From Streptomyces sp. C10-9-1 (GTDB lineage: Bacteria > Actinomycetota > Actinomycetes > Streptomycetales > Streptomycetaceae): a stretch of DNA of 64,000 nucleotides. Where the stretch lies: the NCBI RefSeq assembly GCF_024497955.1, contig NZ_JANHKP010000008.1:62001-126000 (forward strand). The letters run 5' to 3'. Under the pieces are notes generated by a model. That model ran no database searches, was not told the origin of the DNA, and saw only the letters and a program-made list of their open reading frames with translations. Positions 51,002 through 59,559 of this stretch are shown in pieces. Numbering within the stretch: the stretch's first letter is position 1; every line of letters begins with the position of its first letter. The translations under genes were made by a program, and so were the position numbers.

Positions 51002-51644
51002 GGCGGCATTCTGGCACCCGGCCCACCCGGCCCACCCGGCCCGTCGTCGCAGCACGGGGGCCGGCAGCAGGACCCCCGCGCTGCCGACGACACGGACGGG
51101 CGTCGCCACGGCCGGACGGGTCCGCGGCGCTCCCCGAAGCTCCTCCGCCGGGGCCGAGCGCAGGCGCCGCACGGTGCGCGAGGCGGTCCGGGCGCCGGAG
51201 TCCGTGCGCCCGGTCGAGCCCCGCCGCCGCGCCCGGCGCACCCGCCACCGGGTGGTGGCCGAGCATCCGGGCCCGGCCGCCGCCACCCTGCGCGTGCATG
51301 CGCCGAGGTCGTTCGCGAAGGCGATGCGGGGGCGGGCGGCGCGGCTCACCCGGCGGATCGCCGGGCCGCACCCGGAGAGCTGGACGCGTCGGCTCCCTGA
51401 GCGTCCTCGTCTCGGGGCGAGTGGGCCGACGACCTTGGTTCATCACTGTGAAACCTCTGAAATACCTCAGATGGCTATCTGACTGGGCCTCAGCACTGCC
51501 AAGATCCCAGGGTTGCCGTTGATCACCCGCTGGAGGCCCACACTCCGGCGCGGCCTGCCCGGTGACCGCCCCACCCCGGTCCGGCAGGCCGTCGACTCTC
51601 GGCCGCTGACCGGATTCATCCCCTCACGAAGGCGAACACCCCCT
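51002..51644. other. Intergenic region upstream of amino-acid permease
   Basis: No gene is supported over 643 bases. A tandem CACCCGGCC repeat (three copies) lies at about 51015-51041. The right part, 51430-51530, is notably A/T-rich for this genome and holds the palindrome at 51467-51482, probably the permease promoter. Confidence 0.55.
51467..51482. promoter_or_regulatory. Inverted repeat TCAGAT-N4-ATCTGA
   Basis: Perfect 6-bp arms in an A/T-rich island about 160 bases before the permease start. CTCTGAAATA just upstream resembles another half-site. Confidence 0.5.
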
Positions 51645-53096
51645 ATGAGTGACCGCGCCACCGCTGCGGCCGAGACCCCTGCCGGCGCCCCGGGCGCGCC
51701 CCATGTCGACGCGGGCGACGCCGGGTACCGCAAGGACCTCAAGTCCCGGCACATCAACATGATCGCCATCGGCGGCGCCATCGGCACCGGCCTCTTCCTC
51801 GGGGCCGGAGGCCGGATGGCGGACGCCGGACCCTCGCTCTTCCTCGCCTACGCCGTCTGCGGCGTCTTCGCCTTCCTCGTCGTCCGCGCGCTCGGCGAAC
51901 TCGTCCTCTACCGCGCCTCCTCGGGTGCCTTCGTCTCCTACGCCCGGGAGTTCATGGGCGAGAAGGGCGCCTACACCGCCGGCTGGCTCTACTTCCTCAA
52001 CTGGTCGACCACCGCGGTCGCCGACATCACCGCGGCCGCCACCTACGCCCACTTCTGGTCCATGTTCAGCGACGTCCCCCAGTGGGTGCTCGCCCTGATC
52101 GCCCTCGCCGTGGTGCTGGCCGCCAACCTCATCTCGGTGAAGTACTTCGGCGAGATGGAGTTCTGGTTCGCCATCGTCAAGGTCGCGGCCCTCGTCGTGT
52201 TCATGGTGGTCGGCATCTTCCTGGTCGCCACCTCGCACGACGTCGGCGGACACACCGCCGGCCTCGCCACCATCGGCGACAACGGCGGCATCTTCCCCTC
52301 GGGCGTGATGCCGATGCTGCTGCTCATCCAGGGCGTCGTCTTCGCCTACGCCTCCGTCGAACTCTGCGGCGTCGCCGCGGGCGAGACCGAGAACCCGGAG
52401 AAGATCATGCCGAAGGCGATCAACTCCATCATGTGGCGCGTCGGCCTCTTCTACGTCGGCTCGGTGATCCTGCTCGCGCTGCTGCTGCCCTACACCGCCT
52501 ACTCGGCCGACGAGAGCCCCTTCGTCACCGTCTTCGACCGGCTCGGCGTCCCCGGCGCGGCCGGGGTGATGAACCTCGTCGTGCTCACCGCCGCCCTCTC
52601 CAGCCTCAACTCCGGCCTCTACTCGACCGGCCGCATCCTGCGCTCCATGTCGCTGGCGGGCTCCGCGCCCCGCTTCACCGGCGTCATGAACAGGGGAGGC
52701 GTGCCCTACGGCGGCATCCTGCTCACCGCGGGCTTCGGCGTCGCGGGCGTCGTCCTCAACTACGTCATGCCCGGCGAGGCCTTCGAGCTCGTGCTCAACC
52801 TCGCCTCCGTCGGCATCATCGGCACCTGGGCCATGATCATGGTGTGCTCCCTGGTCTTCTGGATCCGCTCCCAGGAGGGTGCGCTCACCCGCCCCGGCTA
52901 CCGACTGCCGGGCGCCCCCTTCACCCAGCTCGCCACCCTGCTGTTCCTGGCCTCCGTCCTGGTCCTGATGTGGCTGGACGGCGGCATCGCCCGCACCACC
53001 GTCAACTGCCTTCCGCTGATCGCCGCGGCGCTCGTCGGCGGGTGGTTCCTGGTCCGCGGCCGGGTCCGGGAACTCGCCGCGGGCAGCGGGCGCTGA
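51645..53096 (+). CDS. Amino-acid permease, AnsP/GabP-like (APC superfamily)
   Basis: A 483-residue, 12-helix APC transporter from ATG 51645. The family signature is [23 protein letters not shown], followed by [26 protein letters not shown] and [17 protein letters not shown]. It resembles L-asparagine permeases most closely ([19 protein letters not shown]), but GABA or other amino acids remain possible. It imports its substrate with proton symport. It is monocistronic with a long leader. Confidence 0.92.
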   Translation: MSDRATAAAETPAGAPGAPHVDAGDAGYRKDLKSRHINMIAIGGAIGTGLFLGAGGRMADAGPSLFLAYAVCGVFAFLVVRALGELVLYRASSGAFVSYAREFMGEKGAYTAGWLYFLNWSTTAVADITAAATYAHFWSMFSDVPQWVLALIALAVVLAANLISVKYFGEMEFWFAIVKVAALVVFMVVGIFLVATSHDVGGHTAGLATIGDNGGIFPSGVMPMLLLIQGVVFAYASVELCGVAAGETENPEKIMPKAINSIMWRVGLFYVGSVILLALLLPYTAYSADESPFVTVFDRLGVPGAAGVMNLVVLTAALSSLNSGLYSTGRILRSMSLAGSAPRFTGVMNRGGVPYGGILLTAGFGVAGVVLNYVMPGEAFELVLNLASVGIIGTWAMIMVCSLVFWIRSQEGALTRPGYRLPGAPFTQLATLLFLASVLVLMWLDGGIARTTVNCLPLIAAALVGGWFLVRGRVRELAAGSGR

Positions 53097-53262
53097 CGCA
53101 CCGCCACCCGGCCGCTCCGCGTCCCGCGGTCCGCGGCGGGCGCGGGGCCGGCCGCATGGCGCGCGCCCGCGGCGCGGCCCGCGGGCGTACCGTCCCCGCG
53201 GGACCCGCCGACGGGCCATAGTGGGGGGCGACACCACCGTGAGAGGAAGGGCAGGTCCGAGG

Positions 53263-54351
53263 ATGCCGCAGCAGGTGAACGGCGTGATCGCACCCGGCAG
53301 GGACGAGCCGGTCCGGGTGGAGGCGATCATCGTCCCCGACCCCGGCCCCGGAGAGGCGGTGGTGCGGATCCAGGCCTGCGGGGTCTGCCACACCGACCTG
53401 CACTACAAGCAGGGCGGCATCAACGACGACTTCCCCTTCCTGCTCGGCCACGAGGCCGCCGGCGTCGTGGAGAGCGTCGGCGACGACGTCACCGACGTCG
53501 CCCCCGGGGACTTCGTCGTCCTCAACTGGCGTGCCGTGTGCGGCCGCTGCCGTGCCTGCCGCCGCGGCCGCCCCTGGTACTGCTTCGACACCCACAACGC
53601 CCGGCAGAGGATGACCCTGGCCGAGACCGGCGCCGAACTCTCGCCCGCCCTGGGCATCGGGGCCTTCGCCGAGAAGACCCTGGTCGCCGCCGGCCAGTGC
53701 ACCAAGGTCGACCCGGCCGTCTCCCCGGCCGTCGCGGGGCTCCTCGGCTGCGGCGTCATGGCGGGCATCGGCGCCGCGGTCAACACCGGCCGGGTCGGCC
53801 GCGGGGACACGGTCGCCGTCATCGGCTGCGGAGGCGTCGGCGACGCCGCCGTGGTGGGCGCCCGCCTCGCCGGAGCGGCCGCGATCATCGCCGTCGACAT
53901 CGACGACCGCAAGCTGGAGACCGCCAAGGCCATGGGCGCCACCCACACGGTCAACTCGCGCTCCACCGACCCCGTCGAGGCGATCCGCGCCCTCACCGGC
54001 GGCTTCGGTGCCGACGTCGTCATCGAGGCCGTCGGCCGCCCCGAGACCTACCGGCAGGCGTTCTACGCCCGCGACCTGGCCGGCACCGTCGTCCTGGTCG
54101 GCGTCCCCACGCCCGAGATGACCCTTGAACTCCCCCTGCTCGACGTGTTCGGCCGCGGCGGGTCCCTGAAGTCCTCCTGGTACGGCGACTGCCTTCCCTC
54201 GCGTGACTTCCCCATGCTGATCGACCTCCACCAGCAGGGCCGCATCGACCTCGGCGCCTTCGTGACCGAGACCATCGGCCTGGGCGACGTGGAGAAGGCC
54301 TTCGCCCGGATGCACGAGGGCGACGTCCTGCGCTCGGTGGTGGTGCTCTGA
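53263..54351 (+). CDS. mscR: S-(hydroxymethyl)mycothiol dehydrogenase
   Basis: A 362-residue zinc MDR enzyme. Catalytic zinc ligands are [28 protein letters not shown]; structural Cys are [15 protein letters not shown]; the Rossmann motif is [15 protein letters not shown]. The [16 protein letters not shown] stretch is characteristic of the mycothiol-dependent formaldehyde dehydrogenase branch. It oxidises the formaldehyde-mycothiol adduct with NAD. The next gene, an MBL hydrolase, overlaps it by one base, completing the detoxification operon. Confidence 0.92.
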   Translation: MPQQVNGVIAPGRDEPVRVEAIIVPDPGPGEAVVRIQACGVCHTDLHYKQGGINDDFPFLLGHEAAGVVESVGDDVTDVAPGDFVVLNWRAVCGRCRACRRGRPWYCFDTHNARQRMTLAETGAELSPALGIGAFAEKTLVAAGQCTKVDPAVSPAVAGLLGCGVMAGIGAAVNTGRVGRGDTVAVIGCGGVGDAAVVGARLAGAAAIIAVDIDDRKLETAKAMGATHTVNSRSTDPVEAIRALTGGFGADVVIEAVGRPETYRQAFYARDLAGTVVLVGVPTPEMTLELPLLDVFGRGGSLKSSWYGDCLPSRDFPMLIDLHQQGRIDLGAFVTETIGLGDVEKAFARMHEGDVLRSVVVL

Positions 54352-54980
54352 TGCCCGCGGCCATCGACCACCTGGTCACCTCCGGCACCTTCTCCCTCGA
54401 CGGCGGCACCTGGGACGTCGACAACAACGTCTGGATCGTCGGCGACGACACCGAGGCCGTCGTCATCGACGCCGCACACGACGCCGTGGCCATCGAGGCG
54501 GCGCTCCGCGGGCGGCGCCTGCGCGCGATCGTGTGCACCCACGCCCACGACGACCACGTCGGCGCCGCCCCGGCACTCGCCGAGGCCACCGGGGCACCGG
54601 TCCTGCTCCACCCCGACGACCTGCCCCTGTGGAAGCGGACCCACCCCGAGCGCGACCCCGACGGCGAACTCGCCGACGGCCAGGTGCTCACCGTCGCCGG
54701 CACGGCCCTGACCGTGCTGCACACCCCCGGCCACGCACCCGGGGCCGTCTGCCTGTACGCACCGGAACTCGGCACGGTGTTCACCGGGGACACGCTGTTC
54801 CAGGGCGGTCCGGGGGCCACCGGGAGGTCCTTCTCCGACTTCCCGACGATCATCGACTCCATCCGCGAGCGGCTGCTCACCCTTCCGCCGGAGACCGTGG
54901 TGCGCACCGGCCACGGGGACGCCACCACCATCGGGCGGGAGGCCCCGGGCCTTCAGGAGTGGATCGACCGGGGCCACTGA
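54351..54980 (+). CDS. MBL-fold hydrolase paired with mscR
   Basis: A 209-residue metallo-beta-lactamase-fold enzyme whose ATG overlaps the mscR stop (TGATG). Metal ligands are THAHDDH, the His in HTPGHAPGA, the Asp in FTGDTLF and the His in RTGHGDATT. In actinobacteria this gene travels with mscR and is proposed to hydrolyse S-formylmycothiol to formate and mycothiol. Its 3' end overlaps the convergent pseudouridine synthase gene by 28 bases. Confidence 0.92.
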   Translation: MPAAIDHLVTSGTFSLDGGTWDVDNNVWIVGDDTEAVVIDAAHDAVAIEAALRGRRLRAIVCTHAHDDHVGAAPALAEATGAPVLLHPDDLPLWKRTHPERDPDGELADGQVLTVAGTALTVLHTPGHAPGAVCLYAPELGTVFTGDTLFQGGPGATGRSFSDFPTIIDSIRERLLTLPPETVVRTGHGDATTIGREAPGLQEWIDRGH

Positions 54981-55897
54981 GCCAGCCGCAGCCGGCTGGT
55001 GAACCGGCGCGGCCCACCCGTCACGGGGTCGGTGAACTCCAGCACCCGCGCGAGCAGTTGCAGCGGGCGGCCGAAGTCCTCCGACCCCGCCTCGCGCACC
55101 ACGGGGTACAGCGGGTCGTCCAGGATCGGCAGCCCCAGCGCGTTCATGTGCACCCGCAGCTGATGGGTCCGGCCGGTACGCGGCAGCAACCGGTACCGGC
55201 CGATCCCGTCGCGCACCCCGATCAGCTCCACCCGGCTCTCGCTGTTCGGCTCGCCGGGCTCCTCGCGGGCCGCCAGCACCCCCCGCTCCTTGACGATGCG
55301 GCTGCGCACGGTCGTGGGCAGTTCCACGGACGGGTCGTGCACCGCGAGCGCCTCGTACTCCTTGCGCACCGCCCGGTCCCGGAACATCGTCTGGTACGCC
55401 CCCCGCTCCTCGGGGCGTACCACGAACAGCACCAGCCCCGCCGTCACCCGGTCCAGCCGGTGGGCGGGCTGGAGCGCGGGCAGCCCCAGGTCCCGCCGGA
55501 GGCGGGCCTGCGCCGTCTCGGCGACATGCCCCCCGCGCGGCATCGTGGCCAGGAAGTGCGGCTTGTCGGCCACCACCAGGTGCGCGTCCCGGTGGACGAT
55601 CCCCACCTCGGCGGGGACCCGGGGCTCGGCGGGCAGCGCGCGGTGGAACCAGACGGACCGCCCCTCGGTGTAGGGGTCGTCCGGCCGCACGGGGCCGTCC
55701 TCGCCGACGAATCCGCCGCCGGCCAGCAGGGCGTCGACCCACTCCACCCCGACGGCCCGGCCGTACCGCGCCACCAGGTGGTCGCGCACCGTCGTCCACG
55801 CTCCCTCGGGATCCGGCGGCAGCCGCAACCGCACCGGGTCCACGCCCTCGCGCTGGGGGAGGGGGGACACCGGCCGGGAGGAGCGTCTGCGGGGCAC
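54953..55897 (-). CDS. RluA-family pseudouridine synthase
   Basis: A 314-residue protein from GTG 55897. The catalytic HRLDRVTAGLVLF (Asp in RLD) and the later LLPRTGRTHQLRVHMNALGLPILDDPLYP identify the RluA family. It isomerises uridine in rRNA or tRNA; the exact site is not determinable. TAGAGT on the minus strand (55910-55905) ends seven bases before the GTG, a leaderless arrangement. A longer frame to 56203 crosses this promoter and is rejected. Confidence 0.9.
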   Translation of the reverse strand: MPRRRSSRPVSPLPQREGVDPVRLRLPPDPEGAWTTVRDHLVARYGRAVGVEWVDALLAGGGFVGEDGPVRPDDPYTEGRSVWFHRALPAEPRVPAEVGIVHRDAHLVVADKPHFLATMPRGGHVAETAQARLRRDLGLPALQPAHRLDRVTAGLVLFVVRPEERGAYQTMFRDRAVRKEYEALAVHDPSVELPTTVRSRIVKERGVLAAREEPGEPNSESRVELIGVRDGIGRYRLLPRTGRTHQLRVHMNALGLPILDDPLYPVVREAGSEDFGRPLQLLARVLEFTDPVTGGPRRFTSRLRLAQWPRSIHS

Positions 55898-56243
55898 GGG
55901 TACGACTCTATGCCCGGCCCCGGGGAGGGCCGCCCCGGTCCGGCACGACGGAGCGGGGCCCGGCGGACGCCGGCCCCCGAGCGGCTGCGCCCGTCCCGGC
56001 CTGCACGGCCCCCACCGACGGCTCCTCCCGCTCCGGCGGGCGGGGTCCGTCGACCGTCCGGGAACGGAGCGGCACCACCGCGACCGCGCGGGGTTCGGAA
56101 AGGGGCGGGCGTTCGTGCGACGAGGGCATCCGGTGACCGGCGGACCCGGACTCCGCCCGCGGGGTCGGCCCGTACCGTGCGGCGCGTGGTCGAGCGGCAC
56201 CACCGGAAGCGCGGGGCTCCTGCCGCAGTTCGGCGAGCCCCGT
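55898..56243. other. Intergenic spacer
   Basis: Beyond the minus-strand -10 box at 55905-55910 I see no gene or repeat in these 346 bases. The open frames are Pro/Arg-rich without ribosome sites. Confidence 0.5.
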
Positions 56244-56720
56244 TCAGAAAGACCGGAAGATCCCTTCGGGATCGTCGTGAGCCCGTGCCGCGTACTCCTC
56301 GAAGCCCAGGTTGCCGATGGTCAGGTTCGCGTGGACGTCATGAACCCCGGCGGGGTCGGTGCGGAACGCGCGGCCGAACTCGGTCAGCTGCTCGTAGTCC
56401 TCGTCGTCCACGCACTCCTCCCGCGTCAGCGTGGTGACCGCCTGCAGTGCGTGACCCTCGGCCTGCATCGTCTTACGGTCGGCGAGAAAGACCACCGCCA
56501 GGTCGTCGTCGCTGCGGACCGCGGTCAGCACCTCGTCGAGGGTCGCCCCCGCCCAGACCGGATCGTCGACGAAGTGGATGTGCGCCTCGTCCCGCTCGCC
56601 GCCCCGGGGCTCCGTCAGTGCCGCCGCCACGTCCTGCCACGCATGGTCGTCGTCGTAGTCGGTCCTGACGACCAGGACAGCGAACTCATCACGCCTGGTG
56701 ACGGTGGGCAGCACTCTCAT
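56244..56720 (-). CDS. DUF6924 domain protein
   Basis: A 158-residue acidic protein. It reads MRVLPTVTRRDEFAVLVVRTDYDDDHAWQDVAAAL, IHFVDDPVWAGATLDEVL, AVVFLADRKTMQAEGHALQAVTTLT and ANLTIGNLGFEEYA, which I recognise as the DUF6924 pattern. It is soluble, and no catalytic residues are known. Often present in accessory regions; here it begins a run of small and degraded genes. Confidence 0.8.
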   Translation of the reverse strand: MRVLPTVTRRDEFAVLVVRTDYDDDHAWQDVAAALTEPRGGERDEAHIHFVDDPVWAGATLDEVLTAVRSDDDLAVVFLADRKTMQAEGHALQAVTTLTREECVDDEDYEQLTEFGRAFRTDPAGVHDVHANLTIGNLGFEEYAARAHDDPEGIFRSF

Positions 56721-56964
56721 CGATCCTTCTCCTCGGCGGCCACGGACAGGAGGGCGAGAGCGACGGCGGTCCGCCCCGTCATCCCCGTTCCCGCGCGTTG
56801 TCGGTCATGCGCTGGCCACGTGGCCAACCCCCGGGCCGAGCCTTCCACGTGGCCGAGAACCGCCCCACAAGGGGCCTGCGAACGGCCATCAGCCGCGACG
56901 CTCGGATGCCGCCGGAGCCAAACTCCTGCACGCTGGCGTAAGCCGTTCGACGCCGGAGGCAGTC

Positions 56965-57165
56965 ATGGCACTGCGGTGCACCGGGATTGATCCAGACACG
57001 GGGCGGCAGGGTTCCCCCACTGTATGGATGGACGAGGACAAGGGGAAGCCGGACGGGAAGCCAGATGTGGAGTGCGCCGTGTCGGGGCGGAATGCCCGGC
57101 GCGGCCGGGCAGCCCGGGGGTCTGCGAGTTCACGCGGAACGTCCCGTCCGCGATATCCCACGTGA
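56965..57165 (+). pseudogene. Truncated small gene (MALRCTGIDPDT family)
   Basis: ATG 56965 has an ideal GGAGG five bases upstream. The first ~25 residues (MALRCTGIDPDTGRQGSPTVWMDEDKGKPDG) match a small Streptomyces protein family that often sits beside XRE/DUF397-type genes. After that the frame becomes Arg/Gly/Ser-rich and stops at 57165. The body of the gene appears lost by deletion or frameshift. Low to moderate certainty. Confidence 0.4.
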
Positions 57166-57399
57166 TGCGAGCCGAGACCGGCAGGACACGGCAGCAGGCA
57201 TCCCCTGCTATGCCTCGGGTCACTCGCGGCGCGTGGGGAGGCCGTGGCACTGGATGGCCGTTGCCGTTGGTGGCTGATTACCTCGGCATCCGCTCGCGAA
57301 GCGAGTCTGGGCCGGGCCGAGCTCCGTGCCCCGCTCCGGCCGACGGCTTGTTCACCGCCTGCGCGACGCCTGGACGGGGCCGAGACCGGCTCCCGGTCA

Positions 57400-57885
57400 T
57401 CAGACAGCGACCACGTGGACGTCCGAGGGCGCGAGAATCGTGAGGTAGGCGTGGATGTCCCCCGGGTCGGTGGTGAAGATCACCGAGCTGCCGTGACGTG
57501 CCGCCGCCAGGGCCACCCAGGCGTCCACCGCGTCCGGCCGCTTCTTCGCCGGCAGGGCCGCCCGCCCCAGAGCGGTCCCGATGCGCCGCCAGTCCGCGAG
57601 GTCCGGGCCCGTCGCACAGGCCAGACACTCCGGACGGCCCGCCTTCGTCTCGCGCACGGGCGGCTCGGACGTACGGGCCTGGGGGACGGTGCAGTCCTTC
57701 AGGACGCCGGACAGGGCATGCACCAGCGCCGGCCGGGGGCGCCACACCTGGGCGAGGACCGGTCCGAGCACCAGCGCCCGGTGAGGGACCGTGATCAGTC
57801 CCTCATGGAGGGCCACCGCCTTCGCCTTGCGGTCGGCCAGTGCGATGAGCATGCCGGTGTCGTAGACCGGCACCCGTGCGCTCAC
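57400..57885 (-). CDS. PIN-domain toxin, VapC-like
   Basis: A 161-residue PIN protein starting at a GTGA overlap with the antitoxin stop. Acidic residues expected at the RNase site are seen in VYDTGMLIAL, DAVDAWVALAA and FTTDPGDIHAYL. It would cleave RNA (tRNA or rRNA) when not bound by its partner. The overlap with an upstream ribbon-helix-helix gene gives the classical toxin-antitoxin order. Confidence 0.85.
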   Translation of the reverse strand: MSARVPVYDTGMLIALADRKAKAVALHEGLITVPHRALVLGPVLAQVWRPRPALVHALSGVLKDCTVPQARTSEPPVRETKAGRPECLACATGPDLADWRRIGTALGRAALPAKKRPDAVDAWVALAAARHGSSVIFTTDPGDIHAYLTILAPSDVHVVAV

Positions 57886-58211
57886 GCGGCGTGTCCCGGA
57901 CGGCGGCCTTGCCGGTCGCGGCCGTGGACGAGGCCCAGGGCCTCCTCCACCTCGCGGCGTTCCTGCTCCGTCAGCTCCGCGGCCGTCTCCGGGGCGGGTT
58001 CTTCGGGCAGCCCGTCCGCCGCTCGCTCCGCCCGGGCGATGAGTGCGTCCACCGCGGCGAACTGTTCCTCTATGGCATCGCTCTCGGCCATCTGGCGCGT
58101 TGCGGCATGCACCAGATAGGCCGAGACGTCCATGCCCGCCCGTTCCGCGTGCTGCCTGATGCGTTCGGCCTGGTCCTGCTCCAAGCTGATGCTGATGCGC
58201 GTCTTCGCCAC
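57882..58211 (-). CDS. Ribbon-helix-helix antitoxin, VapB-like
   Basis: A 109-residue protein from GTG 58211. An N-terminal RHH DNA-binding segment (KTRISISLEQDQAERIRQHAERAGMDVSAYLVHAATRQMAE) is followed by an acidic C-terminal tail (PAPETAAELTEQERREVEEALGLV) suited to bind the PIN toxin. TACGAT (58223-58218 on the minus strand) ends six bases before the start, so the message is probably leaderless. Two palindromes at the promoter are candidate autoregulatory operators. The long frame to 58586 runs into another gene and is not used. Confidence 0.85.
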   Translation of the reverse strand: MAKTRISISLEQDQAERIRQHAERAGMDVSAYLVHAATRQMAESDAIEEQFAAVDALIARAERAADGLPEEPAPETAAELTEQERREVEEALGLVHGRDRQGRRPGHAA

Positions 58212-58236
58212 GAAGACATCGTAATACGCGTATGAC
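58201..58236. promoter_or_regulatory. Toxin-antitoxin operator palindromes
   Basis: GTCTTC-N5-GAAGAC (58201-58217) spans the antitoxin start codon. ATACGCGTAT (58224-58233), extendable to 58221-58236 with one mismatched pair, lies just upstream of the TACGAT -10 box. Confidence 0.65.
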
Positions 58237-58329
58237 GACGGTGCGAGTGCGGCTGGGCGAGGTGGGCAACCGGGCACGCTCCCTCCCCGGCACCCTGCTC
58301 CGTGCCGCCCCCGGACCACCGGTCGACGT

Positions 58330-58586
58330 CTGCCCGCCCGCCCCGCGCGACGGGCCTGCGGTCCGGCGTAGGACTCCGGGCGCAGGGCCTGGGCGTGCGG
58401 CGGGTGCGGTCTGCGGGTTTGCCAGTGGCGACCCAGGGCCTCTTCGAGGGCGTGGCGCAGCGGCAGGGCCACGGCGCGCGGCCCGACGCCCGTGGTGGAG
58501 GCGGTGGCAGTGTCGAGCAACCGGTCCGCACCCGCGAGCAGTTCCTCGGGGGTCGAGATGGACGGCGGCGGATTCGGGAGGGTCAC
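58330..58586 (-). pseudogene. Truncated small helical protein gene
   Basis: From GTG 58586 the frame reads MTLPNPPPSISTPEELLAGADRLLDTATAST, GPRAVALPLRHALEEALGRHW, resembling the N-terminal half of a ~120-residue Streptomyces protein. After RRPHPPHAQAL it becomes nonsense and runs into the antitoxin frame without its own stop. Probably 3'-truncated. Confidence 0.4.
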
Positions 58587-58640
58587 GGGGAGCCCGGGGC
58601 GGGCGCGCGGACGGCACGGGTGTGGCCGGGCGCATCGTGG

Positions 58641-59144
58641 TCACAGGGATCGCACCGCATTCGCGAGGTGCGCGGTGCGGCGGATGATCTCCTCCACGTC
58701 GCCGACGGGCACGGCTTCATGGGAGCCCTTGTCGCACCACAGGATGTGGTCGGTGGCCTGCTGGCCGTAGGCCCGGGTGAGGGCGGTCATGGCCCCGCCC
58801 ATGCGGAGCGTCGCCCCGTCCCACGAAGCCCGGAGCTTGGTGGTGAACGACGGGTCGCGTGTGACCCGCTTCAAGACCTCCGTCCATTCCTCCTCGACCA
58901 CCAGGGCCCAGGCCGGGACGTCGCGCCGGTGCTCCGTCTCGGCCGTCGCCTCCTGTTGTTCCCACAGGTGATGGACCAGGCTGGCGCCGGAGGTGATTCC
59001 GGATGGGGCGTGAATAGCGAGGAACCGCCCCGAGGAAGGGTCCAGGACGTGAAGCGCTGCCCGTAGCGCGGTCCCTTTCCCGCGCAGGTCTCCGCGAACG
59101 TCCGGCACCACTCGCCGGGCTCCACCATGGCCCGGTACGGCCAC
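58641..59144 (-). CDS. Uncharacterised protein, possibly 5'-damaged
   Basis: A 167-residue frame. The part from FLAIHAPSGITSGASLVHHLWEQQEATAETEHRRDVPAWALVVEEEWTEVLKRV to VGDVEEIIRRTAHLANAVRSL is convincingly protein-like, amphipathic and helical. The N-terminus (GTG 59144, MAVPGHGGARRVV) has no ribosome site. An adjacent frame carries plausible upstream sequence (SLREWPYRAMVEPGEWCRTFAETCAGKG), so a frameshift near 59080 is possible. I do not recognise the family. It precedes the truncated gene at 58586 in the same direction. Confidence 0.55.
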   Translation of the reverse strand: MAVPGHGGARRVVPDVRGDLRGKGTALRAALHVLDPSSGRFLAIHAPSGITSGASLVHHLWEQQEATAETEHRRDVPAWALVVEEEWTEVLKRVTRDPSFTTKLRASWDGATLRMGGAMTALTRAYGQQATDHILWCDKGSHEAVPVGDVEEIIRRTAHLANAVRSL

Positions 59145-59274
59145 TCACGTAAGGACGGAGCGCGGAAGCCCGCCGCCTCCGGTGCGGGCCGACTCGGCCT
59201 GTCATCCCTGGTCTGACCTGGGGATTCGCTGGGTTGCTGGTCACGTGGCCGGTCCCGCCACCGCCCAGAAACGC

Positions 59275-59298
59275 AAAAAACCCCAGATCGCCTGGGGT
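59275..59298 (-). terminator. Rho-independent terminator of tRNA-Leu
   Basis: On the minus strand CCCCAG-GCGAT-CTGGGG is followed by six T (plus-strand A-run 59275-59280), directly after the tRNA 3' end. Confidence 0.9.
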
Positions 59299-59304
59299 CT
59301 CTGC

Positions 59305-59392
59305 TGGTGTCCGAGGGGGGACTTGAACCCCCACGCCCGATAAAGGGCACTAGCACCTCAAGCTAGCGCGTCTGCCATTCCGCCACCCGGAC
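59305..59392 (-). tRNA. tRNA-Leu (anticodon GAG), CCA encoded
   Basis: The minus strand folds as a class II tRNA. The acceptor GTCCGGG (5' end at 59392) pairs with CTCGGAC, and the anticodon stem CTAGC/GCTAG encloses loop TTGAGGT with anticodon GAG. A long variable arm (about GCCC...GGGC) precedes the T-arm GGGGGTTCAAGTCCCCC. The 3' CCA is encoded at 59307-59305. It reads CUC/CUU leucine codons. Confidence 0.96.
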
Positions 59393-59559
59393 CAGGTGTC
59401 TGCCGTGCGGCCCCGGGCCGCTCCGACGTGGAAAACCATAGCAAACATTCCGCGCCCCCGATCACACCCCCGGGACTGCCGGGGAGGCCCTTGGGCCCGG
59501 TGCCCCGGGAGCGGGAGGATGGGGAGCGGACCACCAGCAGCGACAGTGGGAGGAACAGC

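Noticed and set aside
51015-51041. Three tandem CACCCGGCC copies as a possible regulatory or CRISPR-like repeat
   Set aside because: The units are short, contiguous and without spacers. They look like a simple slippage repeat.
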